A stretch of DNA of 64,000 nucleotides from CALODP01 sp942492055 (lineage in GTDB: Bacteria; Bacteroidota; Ignavibacteria; Ignavibacteriales; Melioribacteraceae), in the NCBI GenBank assembly GCA_942492055.1, contig CALODP010000023.1:62001-126000 (forward strand). Reading direction: 5' to 3'. The notes under the pieces are model-generated. The model had not been told where the DNA came from and did no database searches. It saw only the letters and a program-made list of their open reading frames with translations. The position numbers and the translations under genes were made by a program. Shown in pieces: positions 55,119 to 64,000 of this stretch (the stretch's first letter is position 1; each line of letters opens with the position of its first letter).

Positions 55119-56771
55119 ATGGGCGGAATAAAAAGAATCTGTTTGTTAGTGGTATTTGCTTATATATTTTCAAGCGATTTCGTGTACGGGAATGTCTTCA
55201 TTAGGATTAACCAAATTGGTTTTTCGCCTGATGATATAAAGACAGGTATTGTTATTGCCGACAAGCAAATTGATGATGAATTATTTGAAGTTATTGAATC
55301 CAAATATAATAGAGTTCTTTTTTCCGGAAAGATACGTTCAGTAGTACAGCATGAGGGGAGATACAAATACGCTTACCAAATTGATTTTTCTTCATTGAAA
55401 GATATCGGATCCTACTATGTGAAGATCGGGGATTCCAAGTCGTATCTCTTTAGAATTTCTAATAATCTGTATAATGCCCCCGTAGATTCTCTTCTTAGGT
55501 TTTTTGAAGTTCAAAGATGCGGTTATACTAATCCTAGCTTGCATGGGGTGTGTCACGGAGAGGACGCTTCTTATCTTATCGATGCCGGGAAAAGAATTGA
55601 TAGAAAGTTAGATTTGACCGGTGGTTGGCATGATGCCGGCGATTATGTAAAATTTTTGAATACAACGGCATACACAACTTACACTCTGCTATTTGCTTAT
55701 GAATTTGATAAGAATAAATTTGGCTTTGATAATGACGGTAATAGTGTTCCGGATCTTTTGGAAGAGGCTAAGATCGGATTGGATTGGTTATTAAGATGCA
55801 ACTTTGATAAATATAAGCTAATATCACAAGTGCAGGATTTGAAGGATCATACAGTAGGTTGGAGAATGCCGGAGAATGATCCTCTTGTTTCGGAGCGACC
55901 TGCCTTTATCGGAAGAGGAAAGAATCTTGTCGGAATATATGTAGCCACCATGGCATTGGCTTCCAGAATCTGGAGAAACGAGATTAGATATGATGATTTC
56001 GCGAATAAGTGTCTGACAGTTGCTGAGAATATTTATTCAACCAGAAATGAAGTTCCAAATGTCGATAGTAGCGGAAGCGGGGTTTATCTGGATAACGCAT
56101 ACGGTAGTAAAATGGCTCTTGGTGCAGTTGAGTTGTATTTAACCACGGGGCAACCGAAATTATTGGACGAAGCGAAAAAGTACGCAGATAAAGAAGGCTC
56201 CGATTATTGGTGGAGTTACGGTAATATCGGCGGATACGCATATTACAAATTAGGTAAATTAGATAAAAAGTATATAGATTACTTGGTTAATAATTTGAAT
56301 GTATTTTCGGCAAATGCTGATTCTAACTCATTTAATCTGGGAACTCCATATTCTTGGGGAACAAATAATACGTTGTTAGGTGTCGCTTTACAGGGAATAC
56401 TATACAAGAGATTAACAGGTAGTAATCGTTATGATTCTTTGGCAATATATCAAAGAGATTTTGTTCTCGGAAGAAATCAGTGGGGAGTAAGTTTTCTAAC
56501 TGATTTCGGGACACGGTATTCGAAAAATTTGCATCATCAAGTATCTCATCTTCGTAAGATAAAGCTACCCGGAGGATTTGCGGCCGGGCCGGTTACTAAG
56601 GAGACAATGAAGAATTATAACATTCCATTCTCTGGATTCGATCGCTTTAAGAATTTTCAAACGGAGAATGGTGTTTACTATGATGATAGGAATGACTACG
56701 TAACAAATGAGCCAACGATTGTCGCAAACGCGACCGCTATTTTTGTGATGGGATATTATTCTGAAAGATAA
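55119..56771 (+). CDS. Glycoside hydrolase family 9 (endoglucanase-type)
   Basis: 550 residues. Signal peptide (DFVYG), N-terminal Ig-like cellulase domain (residues 25-110, IRINQIGFSPDD), then the GH9 barrel with the catalytic Asp pair in GGWHDAGDYVKF, FVLGRNQWGVSFLTDFG, the C-terminal NLHHQVSHL and the acid Glu in YVTNEPTIVANA. It cleaves beta-1,4-glucans in the periplasm or outside. No carbohydrate-binding or T9SS domain. Next to a polysaccharide synthase locus it may trim the nascent polymer, like BcsZ, rather than degrade food cellulose. Confidence 0.9.
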   Translation: MGGIKRICLLVVFAYIFSSDFVYGNVFIRINQIGFSPDDIKTGIVIADKQIDDELFEVIESKYNRVLFSGKIRSVVQHEGRYKYAYQIDFSSLKDIGSYYVKIGDSKSYLFRISNNLYNAPVDSLLRFFEVQRCGYTNPSLHGVCHGEDASYLIDAGKRIDRKLDLTGGWHDAGDYVKFLNTTAYTTYTLLFAYEFDKNKFGFDNDGNSVPDLLEEAKIGLDWLLRCNFDKYKLISQVQDLKDHTVGWRMPENDPLVSERPAFIGRGKNLVGIYVATMALASRIWRNEIRYDDFANKCLTVAENIYSTRNEVPNVDSSGSGVYLDNAYGSKMALGAVELYLTTGQPKLLDEAKKYADKEGSDYWWSYGNIGGYAYYKLGKLDKKYIDYLVNNLNVFSANADSNSFNLGTPYSWGTNNTLLGVALQGILYKRLTGSNRYDSLAIYQRDFVLGRNQWGVSFLTDFGTRYSKNLHHQVSHLRKIKLPGGFAAGPVTKETMKNYNIPFSGFDRFKNFQTENGVYYDDRNDYVTNEPTIVANATAIFVMGYYSER

Positions 56772-56854
56772 TGAGTCGAAGTGAGATGAATCTCATTTTG
56801 AGACATATTGTTATAATAAAATGTTATGCAATTATACTTAAGCCAAATTATTTA

Positions 56855-56870
56855 CGGCACATTTTTTGTA
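56855..56870 (+). promoter_or_regulatory. Sigma-54-like promoter before the KaiC-like gene
   Basis: CGGCAC-N5-TTGTA, with GG and GT at canonical 10-bp spacing; GC expected in the -12 box is GT. It lies 31 bp upstream of the start codon. Confidence 0.42.
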
Positions 56871-56900
56871 TAACTATGACTTGTGAATTAGGGGAATAGT

Positions 56901-58178
56901 ATGGGTAACGGAATAAGTTTAATATCTTCCGGCTTTTCGTTAATAGATGATAAGTGGGGAGGAATATACAGAGGTGGAAGCTATATGGTTGTCGGTCCGA
57001 GAAAATCGGGGCGCACATTACTGGCTTTACAATTTGCGAAAGAAGCTGCTGAACAAGGGGAGACTTGCTTATATTTTACCAATATGCGACCGAAAGATTT
57101 GATGATTCAGGCCGCGTCCTTACAGTTTGATATTCAAGCTGCAATGAATCAGAACTCCGTTATTGTAGTAAGAGTTGCTCCACCGAGTGAAATATATGAA
57201 ATGCATAATCCGGATGATTATTTAATAGAATATCTGAATGATATAATCACTGTTGTAAATCAGTATCATCCAAACAGAGTTATTTTTGACGAATTGACTC
57301 CGTACATTGGATTCAGAAATTTGGATTTATTAAGAGATGTTTTTCTACATACTCTCGAAACCATTGAAGATAGAAACATTACCAGTTTTTTTGTTGTGGG
57401 CGAACCTGCTACTCAAAAGGCACAACAAATAGTTGATATTCTTACAAACACAGTAACCGGAAATATTCTTCTTAAAAAATATGCCGACAAAATCGGCGGG
57501 CGTTTTCATGGTGGTACTGTTGTAATAGTTCCGAACGTCGGGCACACCGAAGGGCAGTTCTCTTCTGAATATAGAATTGAGCCTCATAAAGGAATAGCAA
57601 TTGAGATGACTTCCGATGATGTAGAAAAAGAATTGCCTCCGTCCAAACCAGCGGAAGTTAACCATTCACATAAGAATAATGGTGGCTTTGTTCCTACAAC
57701 TCCGGCAATTCAAAAGCCCAAGGAGGAAGAACTCGTTTTCTCCAATATCTATAATTATAGCGATTTTCAACTGATTCTCAATAATCAGATAGCTTTGTAT
57801 AAAAGTACCGGACAAGTATTCAACGTAGTCTCTTTTATGCTTGATCCAGCCGCGCAAGTAAAAGGATTGTTATCATTAAATCAGCTCCAAAACGCGATTA
57901 GCTTGTCAACTTTTAAGCGGGATAAGATTTGCGTGGTAGATAATAAGATTATAGTCCTTCTTGTAAGGAGTTCACGCGAAAACGTATTGGAATTAAACGA
58001 CCGAATGAAAGGGAATCTCCCCAGTGACGATACAGCTTATGTCAATGCAGTTTCGGATTATATTTCTTTAGCTGCAATTGAAGTAGATGAGCATTTCAAT
58101 GGGGCGGATGAGATTCTCAATCCTCTGATTAAACAATCGGCTCCGGCGAAATATATCGGATTCGGTGAATTTAATTAA
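56901..58178 (+). CDS. KaiC/BcsE-like RecA-fold protein with degenerate GGDEF-like C-terminus
   Basis: 425 residues, no signal peptide. RecA/KaiC-like domain (1-240): SGFSLIDDKWGGIYRGGSYM, modified Walker A GPRKSGRT (32-39, Arg instead of Lys), Walker B VIFDEL (Asp130). A Pro/Lys/Glu linker (245-282) leads to a C-terminal domain (283-425) with a GGDEF-like strand order in which the signature position reads VDNKIIVLL, so it cannot make c-di-GMP. The layout recalls BcsE, the cytoplasmic c-di-GMP-binding cellulose-secretion factor. The next gene starts 1 bp after its stop, so they are coupled. Family assignment of the C-terminus is inference. Confidence 0.6.
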   Translation: MGNGISLISSGFSLIDDKWGGIYRGGSYMVVGPRKSGRTLLALQFAKEAAEQGETCLYFTNMRPKDLMIQAASLQFDIQAAMNQNSVIVVRVAPPSEIYEMHNPDDYLIEYLNDIITVVNQYHPNRVIFDELTPYIGFRNLDLLRDVFLHTLETIEDRNITSFFVVGEPATQKAQQIVDILTNTVTGNILLKKYADKIGGRFHGGTVVIVPNVGHTEGQFSSEYRIEPHKGIAIEMTSDDVEKELPPSKPAEVNHSHKNNGGFVPTTPAIQKPKEEELVFSNIYNYSDFQLILNNQIALYKSTGQVFNVVSFMLDPAAQVKGLLSLNQLQNAISLSTFKRDKICVVDNKIIVLLVRSSRENVLELNDRMKGNLPSDDTAYVNAVSDYISLAAIEVDEHFNGADEILNPLIKQSAPAKYIGFGEFN

Positions 58179-58179
58179 T

Positions 58180-61100
58180 ATGCGTTTGATAATCCTCATA
58201 TCAATTTTGCCTCTTCTATTCTTGCCGGTAAACACTATCGCACAGGACGTAAATGCCGGATTAAAACGAGAAGCAATAAATCATATGCGATATCAAAGAT
58301 ATGGTGAAGCTATTGATTTGTTGAATAAGTATATATCGGCAAATGCCAGAGGGGCGGAAGGATATCATCTCAGAGGATTGTGCAGAGAAAAAAGGGAGGA
58401 ATATCAATATTCTGTTCTTGATTTGAGAAGAGCTGTAAGACTTGACGGAACAAATCAAAAATATCGTGAAGATCTTAGTCGGGTTTTAGCTGTTTGGCAC
58501 AGATATTTAAGAAAGAAGATTGACGGTTATAAAAGAGAAATTGCAATTGATCCCTCATATCCGTTCAACTATCTGGAAATCGGTAAATGTCATCGGTGGT
58601 TGGAAGAATGGAAAGAGGCTGAGATTTGGTATGATAAATATTTGGCTTTGGATGATAACGCTTCTCCCGATGAGATAATTAGATATACTGAAATATTGGC
58701 CAAAACCGGTTCAATAAGTAAGGGAGAAAGAATTCTTAAAAAGTTTGTAGACAGATATCCTGATGATTGGAGATTATGGAGTCGTTACGGATATTTTACT
58801 ATGTGGTTAGGAAATTACCGAAATGCTGAAAGGGCTTTCCAAAACGCCCTTGGATTTAAGCCATTTTTTAAGGAAGCACAAGATGGGTTGGATATTGCCC
58901 GTCGCGAAGGATATTTGACAAAGTATGTTCCCAGAGCTTACGAAAAGGTTTATCCGATAGATCGATATTATCGTTTGATAAAGAAAAATCCTGATGATGA
59001 TGAAACACGCTTTGCCCTTGTTGCTGATCTTATTAAAGCAGACAGAGATCAGGAAGCGTACGAACAATTGCAGATATTAAAGGAAAAATATGAAGGGACT
59101 CCTCGTTACGAACAATTGAAAGAGGAGTTGAAAAACTATCAGATAAACAAGTATTCGAACAAGCTGAATGAGAGTCTTGTACTTCTTAAAGAATTTCCGA
59201 CAGATGCAGAGGCGACAAAGAACGCATTTAACGCTCTGATGAAGCTGGAACGTTTTAGTGAAGCCAAAGAGATATTGAGCGAGTACTTGGATCTGAAACC
59301 GGATGATAATGAAATGCGAATGCACTTCGCCAAAACTCTTTCCTGGTATAACGATTATGAAATGGCTGAAGAATTACTTAGGCCTGTTATAGAAAAAGAT
59401 CCTTATAATAAGGAAGCGATAAAGATGCTTGCCGGAATATATGCCGAAGATTATGATTATGATACAGCTTTGGAAATATTGGGTGCATATGTTGAGAGAT
59501 TTGAGGAGAACGAAGAGTTAGATGTTCGATATTTAATGGGAAAGTATTATGCGTGGAATTACCAATGGGACGACGCGAGATTAGTTACTAAAAGTCTTGT
59601 TGAGAATGATCCTACAAATAATGAGTATAAGTTACTAGCCGGTCAAGTAATAGTGTGGACAGTCGATCAGGAAGAATTTCCCAAAGCTGAAGGATATTTT
59701 ACTGATATTCTCGCCGAAGATGAAAAGAATTTATACGCGATTTTGGGGATGTGTACTATTCGTGCTTGGGAAAGAAATCTTCCCGGAGCCAAAGAGTATC
59801 TTGATATGGCTAAGAAATATCATCCCGATAGTCCTGAGACTATTACTATTGAAAACTTTTACAATTCCCAAGTGTTGGTACAAGCCGAACGTGAGGCAAT
59901 GAATATCAGAGCAGAAGCCGGCAAATTAGCGCAAGAAGGTGATTGTCCCGGAGCAGTTGCAAAATATGAAGAGTATTTTGCTGCAGTCGATAATCCTGAA
60001 AAGCAAGCTTATCTGGAATTTGCAAGCGCGAATATTTGTGCCGGAAACTATTCCAGAGCCGAGGGAATATACGATGAATTACTTAATACAGCCTATGATT
60101 TCGATGTCGCTCTTGCTCGTGGCAAGTTGTATATTTGGCAGCAAGATTCGGTAAAGGCAATGGAAGAGATGTTGCGACTAAAGGAAGAAGATCCGCAAAA
60201 TTTTGATGTTCGGATGTTTCTTGGGGACGCATATAGATTAAATCGAGAGTATTCCGAGGCCGAAGATCTATATGACGAATTATTGGATGAAACCCAGGAT
60301 TCGATGGAAATAAGAATGTTGGAAGATAGATTGAGACTTATTCCTCCGTACGGATTAAGTGCCGGTTTACGGAGCTTCTGGAATTTTATTGTTCCGACAA
60401 ACTTGGCGATAATTCCTTCCGCAAGTTTTTATAAGGATAATCAGGATTTGATGTTTTATCGTTACGGAAGCAGAGCTGAATTGGGGATGCTCCGGTATTT
60501 CTCATTTGGGATCGGTTTGTACAGAACTCACCTGGAATCTGAGAATTTGGATCAGATCTTAACCGATTTTAGAGGAAATGCCACACTCTTTTTATCTGAT
60601 AAAATTACCTTAGGTTACTCATACGGTAAGACAAATATTGAGAATGAAGCTCATAAATATAATAGTACTGTTTCCGCTTCCTATAAAGAAGGGGATAAGT
60701 GGCAGATAAGTTTCTCATATGAAGATAACGATTCCCGAGTCCTTTTCTATTCTCCTCGTTTAATTAATAAGCGCTCCGATAGCTATCTTTATTCTCTGTT
60801 CGGCAAGTATGATTCTCATAAGAATCTCTATCTGGAAGGGGCTTACAGATATTTTATTATTACTGCCATTGATAGTATTTCATTTTTCCCTGCCGGACAG
60901 GTTCAAGTTGCTCCTGGAAATATTGGGAATGATTTTCGTATAAAACTGGGAAAGTACTTTAATAACAATACTATTCTCGCGGGTTATGAGTTCTATTTTG
61001 CCGATTACGGAATGATCAGTGACTATTATTATTCTCCGGAAGAATTTGATACGCATTCAATTTGGTTGGATTGGTTCGCTCATAAAGATAAAGAGTTAGA

Positions 61101-61296
61101 AGTGAAATTGGGTGGAAAAATAGGGTATTCCCCCGCGGTTGATTACATAATTAGTGATATACATGGTGAGTTACTTTATGAACCGATTGAGAATTTCAGA
61201 TTATCCGCTCAGGCGGGTTTAGGTAATTCTTATCGATTCGATTCCAGTTATAAATATTTCTCAGCGTCAATTTCCGCTTATTGGGGCATCTACTAG
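58180..61296 (+). CDS. TPR plus outer-membrane beta-barrel exopolysaccharide exporter (BcsC/PgaA-like)
   Basis: 1038 residues from ATG 58180. Signal peptide (VNTIAQ), about 18 TPR units over residues 25-720 (e.g. YRNAERAFQNALGFKP, YSEAEDLYDELLD), then about 310 residues of alternating amphipathic strands rich in Tyr/Phe (FSFGIGLYRTHLES, ITLGYSYGKTN) ending in AYWGIY with an aromatic terminal residue, the outer-membrane insertion signal. This is the domain order of BcsC and PgaA, which guide polymer across the periplasm and out. Operon with the KaiC/BcsE-like gene. Confidence 0.82.
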   Translation: MRLIILISILPLLFLPVNTIAQDVNAGLKREAINHMRYQRYGEAIDLLNKYISANARGAEGYHLRGLCREKREEYQYSVLDLRRAVRLDGTNQKYREDLSRVLAVWHRYLRKKIDGYKREIAIDPSYPFNYLEIGKCHRWLEEWKEAEIWYDKYLALDDNASPDEIIRYTEILAKTGSISKGERILKKFVDRYPDDWRLWSRYGYFTMWLGNYRNAERAFQNALGFKPFFKEAQDGLDIARREGYLTKYVPRAYEKVYPIDRYYRLIKKNPDDDETRFALVADLIKADRDQEAYEQLQILKEKYEGTPRYEQLKEELKNYQINKYSNKLNESLVLLKEFPTDAEATKNAFNALMKLERFSEAKEILSEYLDLKPDDNEMRMHFAKTLSWYNDYEMAEELLRPVIEKDPYNKEAIKMLAGIYAEDYDYDTALEILGAYVERFEENEELDVRYLMGKYYAWNYQWDDARLVTKSLVENDPTNNEYKLLAGQVIVWTVDQEEFPKAEGYFTDILAEDEKNLYAILGMCTIRAWERNLPGAKEYLDMAKKYHPDSPETITIENFYNSQVLVQAEREAMNIRAEAGKLAQEGDCPGAVAKYEEYFAAVDNPEKQAYLEFASANICAGNYSRAEGIYDELLNTAYDFDVALARGKLYIWQQDSVKAMEEMLRLKEEDPQNFDVRMFLGDAYRLNREYSEAEDLYDELLDETQDSMEIRMLEDRLRLIPPYGLSAGLRSFWNFIVPTNLAIIPSASFYKDNQDLMFYRYGSRAELGMLRYFSFGIGLYRTHLESENLDQILTDFRGNATLFLSDKITLGYSYGKTNIENEAHKYNSTVSASYKEGDKWQISFSYEDNDSRVLFYSPRLINKRSDSYLYSLFGKYDSHKNLYLEGAYRYFIITAIDSISFFPAGQVQVAPGNIGNDFRIKLGKYFNNNTILAGYEFYFADYGMISDYYYSPEEFDTHSIWLDWFAHKDKELEVKLGGKIGYSPAVDYIISDIHGELLYEPIENFRLSAQAGLGNSYRFDSSYKYFSASISAYWGIY

Positions 61297-61357
61297 GGAA
61301 TTGATATTCCTTTCGAGTTAAAATAAGTTTATTATCAAAATAGGGGTTGGGGTAGGT

Positions 61358-62557
61358 ATGAAAACTATTTGCAAGCTTTCAAAGTATACTTTTATTTTCT
61401 CATTTCTCTTCTTTTCAAGCATATTGTTTGCTCAGGAAAGTACCAGAATTGTTCCTATAACGGGAAATCTGGCCGAATTGAATAATTTCTTTACTTCGTT
61501 GGAGAGCACAAATACAAAAAAGATTAGAATCGCTCATTACGGAGATTCCATTATCTGGGGTGATGTAATTACAGCTGATTTGAGAAGAAATTTTCAAAAC
61601 AATTACGGCGGAAGTGGCTTGGGATATTTATCTCTCTGTAGAGATGATGAAAAATCTAGCACCACTGCGGTTCATACTTTTTCCGACGACTGGAGTTGGG
61701 GATCTCTCTTTACTAAGAATACCGAGAAATATCCGATAGATATTAGCGGTGCTTCCTCTGTTGCAGGAAACAACAGTTGGGTTAAGTACTCTATGAGATC
61801 TAAAAATATGAATAAGTTTAAAGAAGTTAAATTATTTTATGGTAAGCCAAATGGTGGTTCCAAAGTAAAAGCTGATTTTGCCGGGAAAGGAAATGGCGAG
61901 TACTCTCTTAAATCGGAGGACGCGAATCTTAATATGATTGAGTTTGCTGCTGACGAAGAGACTTCCTCTTTGGAATTAAATTTCGGCAATACCGGTGGAA
62001 TCTACGGATATGGTGTTAGCTTGGAGAACGGACCTGGTGTTTATGTTGACAATTTTGCCTTGAGAGGAAATACCGGAGTATCCCTATTGGAAATTGATGA
62101 AAATCTAATGAAACGTTACAACGAAGAATTGAATTACAGTTTGATTATCTTAAGTTTCGGTCTGAACATTGCTTCTGCCGAAAAAGTTAATTATAAATGG
62201 TACTACAATAAAATGAAAAAGGTGGTGGAATATTTTAAGACAAATTTCCCCAAAGCATCTATTTTGCTTGTTGGTGCCAGTGACAGAGGGATAAAAGAGG
62301 GAAGTAAGTTTATTTCCGATCCCGCAGTAATTAATCTTATCAAAGTTCAGGAAAGAATAGCCGAGAAAACCAACATCGCTTTCTGGAATATGTTTGAGGC
62401 GATGGGTGGAAAGAATTCAATCATCGAATGGGTGGAAGGTAACCCTGCACTTGCTCATAAAGACTATTGCCATCTAAATGATTTCGGTGGAAAAAGAATG
62501 GCTGATCTTTTATATAATTCCTTAATGGATTCCTACAAAAATTATAAAGGAAATTAG
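61358..62557 (+). CDS. Exported SGNH/GDSL-hydrolase-like protein
   Basis: 399 residues. Signal peptide (ILFAQ). SGNH block I in RIAHYGDSIIWGD (Ser of GDS), an Asn element in LSFGLNIA, and the C-terminal DYCHLNDFGGKRMA with His, giving a plausible Ser-Asp/His catalytic set. A beta-sandwich-like insert (about 95-230) separates block I from the rest. Such proteins deacetylate or acylate polysaccharides in the periplasm (AlgX- and WssH-type loci are known analogues). It lies between exporter and GT2. Confidence 0.72.
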   Translation: MKTICKLSKYTFIFSFLFFSSILFAQESTRIVPITGNLAELNNFFTSLESTNTKKIRIAHYGDSIIWGDVITADLRRNFQNNYGGSGLGYLSLCRDDEKSSTTAVHTFSDDWSWGSLFTKNTEKYPIDISGASSVAGNNSWVKYSMRSKNMNKFKEVKLFYGKPNGGSKVKADFAGKGNGEYSLKSEDANLNMIEFAADEETSSLELNFGNTGGIYGYGVSLENGPGVYVDNFALRGNTGVSLLEIDENLMKRYNEELNYSLIILSFGLNIASAEKVNYKWYYNKMKKVVEYFKTNFPKASILLVGASDRGIKEGSKFISDPAVINLIKVQERIAEKTNIAFWNMFEAMGGKNSIIEWVEGNPALAHKDYCHLNDFGGKRMADLLYNSLMDSYKNYKGN

Positions 62558-62610
62558 TTATCTGAATTTAAAAATGATATATTCGGATAATGGATTATTT
62601 CGTATTTAGG

Positions 62611-62646
62611 TTACTCTATTAGCACATATCGAAGCTAATAGAGTAA
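62611..62646 (+). terminator. Perfect 13-bp inverted repeat, possible terminator
   Basis: TTACTCTATTAGC and GCTAATAGAGTAA separated by 10 nt, downstream of the SGNH gene; short T-rich tail. Could also be an operator for the GT2 gene. Confidence 0.55.
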
Positions 62647-62740
62647 TTTAGTGTAATAAAATGAGACATGTTTTTGCATGTATTTGGTAAATGCATTTTA
62701 AAAGGGGCGTATATTAGATTATTATCAATTCTTTTTCTAT

Positions 62741-62756
62741 TGGCACCATACTTGTT
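62741..62756 (+). promoter_or_regulatory. Sigma-54-like promoter before the GT2 gene
   Basis: TGGCAC-N5-TTGTT with the canonical 10-bp GG-to-GT spacing, 31 bp upstream of the start codon. The same arrangement as before the KaiC-like gene. Confidence 0.45.
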
Positions 62757-62786
62757 CTCTTTACTAAAAATGTATAGATATAGTTT

Positions 62787-64000
62787 ATGAATGATAAAAA
62801 CGACATAAGAAAATACAATATCTCACTGGATAATCGTGAGTCACGTCCTCCCGAGCGAAATATATTGAGGGAAAAAAAGAGAACAATTATTATTTCCGGA
62901 ATTTTATCGGTTCTGCTTATAATAATAATCTTTTGGTCACTGCCTCAAACGGTATTGTCTTGGAACGGCTTGTTAGTATATGCTTCTATTGTGAGTCTGG
63001 TAATATTCCTGTTTGTACTGTTGTTCAGGTATTTCTCAATTATTGCATTAGCCTATTTACAGATAACCAAATATACTGTTGAAGAAGGGGAAAGGTATTT
63101 TCCTTTTGTCTCCATCATTATTCCAGCTTATAACGAAGGTGTTGTTTTAAGAGATTCAGTAGATTCTTTATTGCAACTTAATTATCCGAATTATGAGATT
63201 CTGATTGTTAATGACGGTTCTACTGATAATACTAAAGAAGTAGCCGAATCAATAGTTGGTAATAGACAAGGGAAGAGCTCGATTGTAAAAGTATCCTTAA
63301 TCAATAAACCAAACGGTGGTAAAGCAAAAGCCCTTAATGCCGGAATTCAATATTCTGAAGCCGAGTTCGTATTATGTATGGACGGTGATACACTTTTGAC
63401 TCCGGATACACTGAAATACGGAATCAGGCATTTTATTGATCCGTCGGTCGGAGCTGTAGCCGGAAACGTTAAGATTGAAAACAGACGGAAGGCCTTAACA
63501 GATCTGCAAGCTTTGGAATATGTTGAAGGTCTGAATCTTGCAAGAAGTGCTCAAGGTTATTTGAAAACTGTAAATATTATCCCGGGGCCAATTGGTATTT
63601 TCAGAAAGGCTGCTATGCGTGATGCCGGTTTTTATACCTCTGATACCTATGCAGAGGATGCTGATATTACTTTGAAAGTATTGGCGCAAGGATGGAAAAT
63701 AGTTTACGAACAAAATGCAATTGCATTAACCGAAGCTCCCGTAAAGCTTCATCAGTTATTGAAACAAAGATATCGTTGGACCAGAGGAATATTGCAAGCT
63801 ATTAGAAAGCATAGAAAGCATATATTTAATCCGACGTTGAATTTTACGAATACACTTGTCCTTTGGACAATGGCCTATGAAGCATTGTTTTGGCCGGCAA
63901 TGAATATTTTTGCGAATCTCTTTTTTATAATAGTAGCTCTTGGTTATGGCCTTTCCAGTTTAATCTTTTTCTGGTGGTTAGGTATTGCTTTACTTGATTT
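62787..64000 (+). CDS. Processive family 2 glycosyltransferase (PgaC/BcsA-like), 3' cut by window
   Basis: The frame opens at ATG 62787 and runs off the end (404 codons seen). Two N-terminal membrane segments (about 38-85), then the GT-A catalytic domain: IIPAYNEGVV, IVNDGSTDNT, VLCMDGDTLL, YAEDADITLKVL and the processive QRYRWTRG, followed by membrane segments from about residue 350. These are all the D, DxD, TED-like and QxxRW elements of cellulose, chitin and PNAG synthases. Which sugar is used cannot be told. The C-terminus, where a PilZ domain would sit, is outside the window. Confidence 0.9.
   Translation, partial: MNDKNDIRKYNISLDNRESRPPERNILREKKRTIIISGILSVLLIIIIFWSLPQTVLSWNGLLVYASIVSLVIFLFVLLFRYFSIIALAYLQITKYTVEEGERYFPFVSIIIPAYNEGVVLRDSVDSLLQLNYPNYEILIVNDGSTDNTKEVAESIVGNRQGKSSIVKVSLINKPNGGKAKALNAGIQYSEAEFVLCMDGDTLLTPDTLKYGIRHFIDPSVGAVAGNVKIENRRKALTDLQALEYVEGLNLARSAQGYLKTVNIIPGPIGIFRKAAMRDAGFYTSDTYAEDADITLKVLAQGWKIVYEQNAIALTEAPVKLHQLLKQRYRWTRGILQAIRKHRKHIFNPTLNFTNTLVLWTMAYEALFWPAMNIFANLFFIIVALGYGLSSLIFFWWLGIALLD

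Overview
The window is AT-rich, gene-dense bacterial DNA. It combines a flagellar and chemotaxis cluster with secreted proteins that end in a YPNPFNPTT-type, type IX secretion (T9SS) C-terminal domain, plus FCB-style lipoproteins. Flagella together with T9SS sorting domains in a low-GC genome suggest the Ignavibacteria/Chlorobi side of the Bacteroidota (FCB) group. This is inferred from gene content; no 16S gene is present.

Layout: (a) 1-4.5 kb: end of an RND efflux pump, its TolC partner, a YD-repeat lipoprotein and an internally deleted Nramp-type transporter. (b) 5.4-13.6 kb: three tandem flagellins, fliS, fliD, a FliT-like chaperone, flgM and a sigma-54 kinase/regulator pair. (c) 13.7-24 kb: two sigma-28-type chemotaxis operons (TonB-domain protein, MCP, cheW; then HEAT protein, cheR, two cheY, cheZ-like, cheA, cheB). 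(d) 24.1-37.2 kb: the rod, MS-ring, export and hook operon flgB-flgC-fliE-fliF-fliG-fliH-fliI-fliJ-motE-like-fliK-flgD-flgE. (e) 37.3-41.1 kb: an IS256-type element cut by an intact IS21-type element, which abuts a 42-bp (2 x 21 bp) tandem array. (f) 42-48.8 kb: three secreted T9SS-domain proteins, followed by a diverged 21-bp array in the opposite orientation. (g) 49.6-54.9 kb: glmS, a COG2403-type P-loop protein, carbamate kinase, ornithine carbamoyltransferase and tRNA-Phe. (h) 55-64 kb: a probable synthase-dependent exopolysaccharide locus (GH9 glucanase, KaiC/BcsE-like ATPase, TPR plus beta-barrel exporter, SGNH protein, processive GT2), cut by the window end.

Regulation is unusually readable. 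Four sites match TAAA-N15-NNCGATAA (sigma-28), and FlgM is encoded nearby. All three flagellin leaders carry a small hairpin that exposes AAGGA(T/C) plus a Shine-Dalgarno in ATGGAGG, the layout of CsrA control of flagellin. Sigma-54-like GGCAC-N5-TTGT elements precede units of the exopolysaccharide locus.

Most promising for follow-up: the exopolysaccharide locus with its Walker-A-altered KaiC/BcsE-like protein, the paired 21-bp phased arrays around the T9SS genes, and the CsrA-like flagellin leaders.
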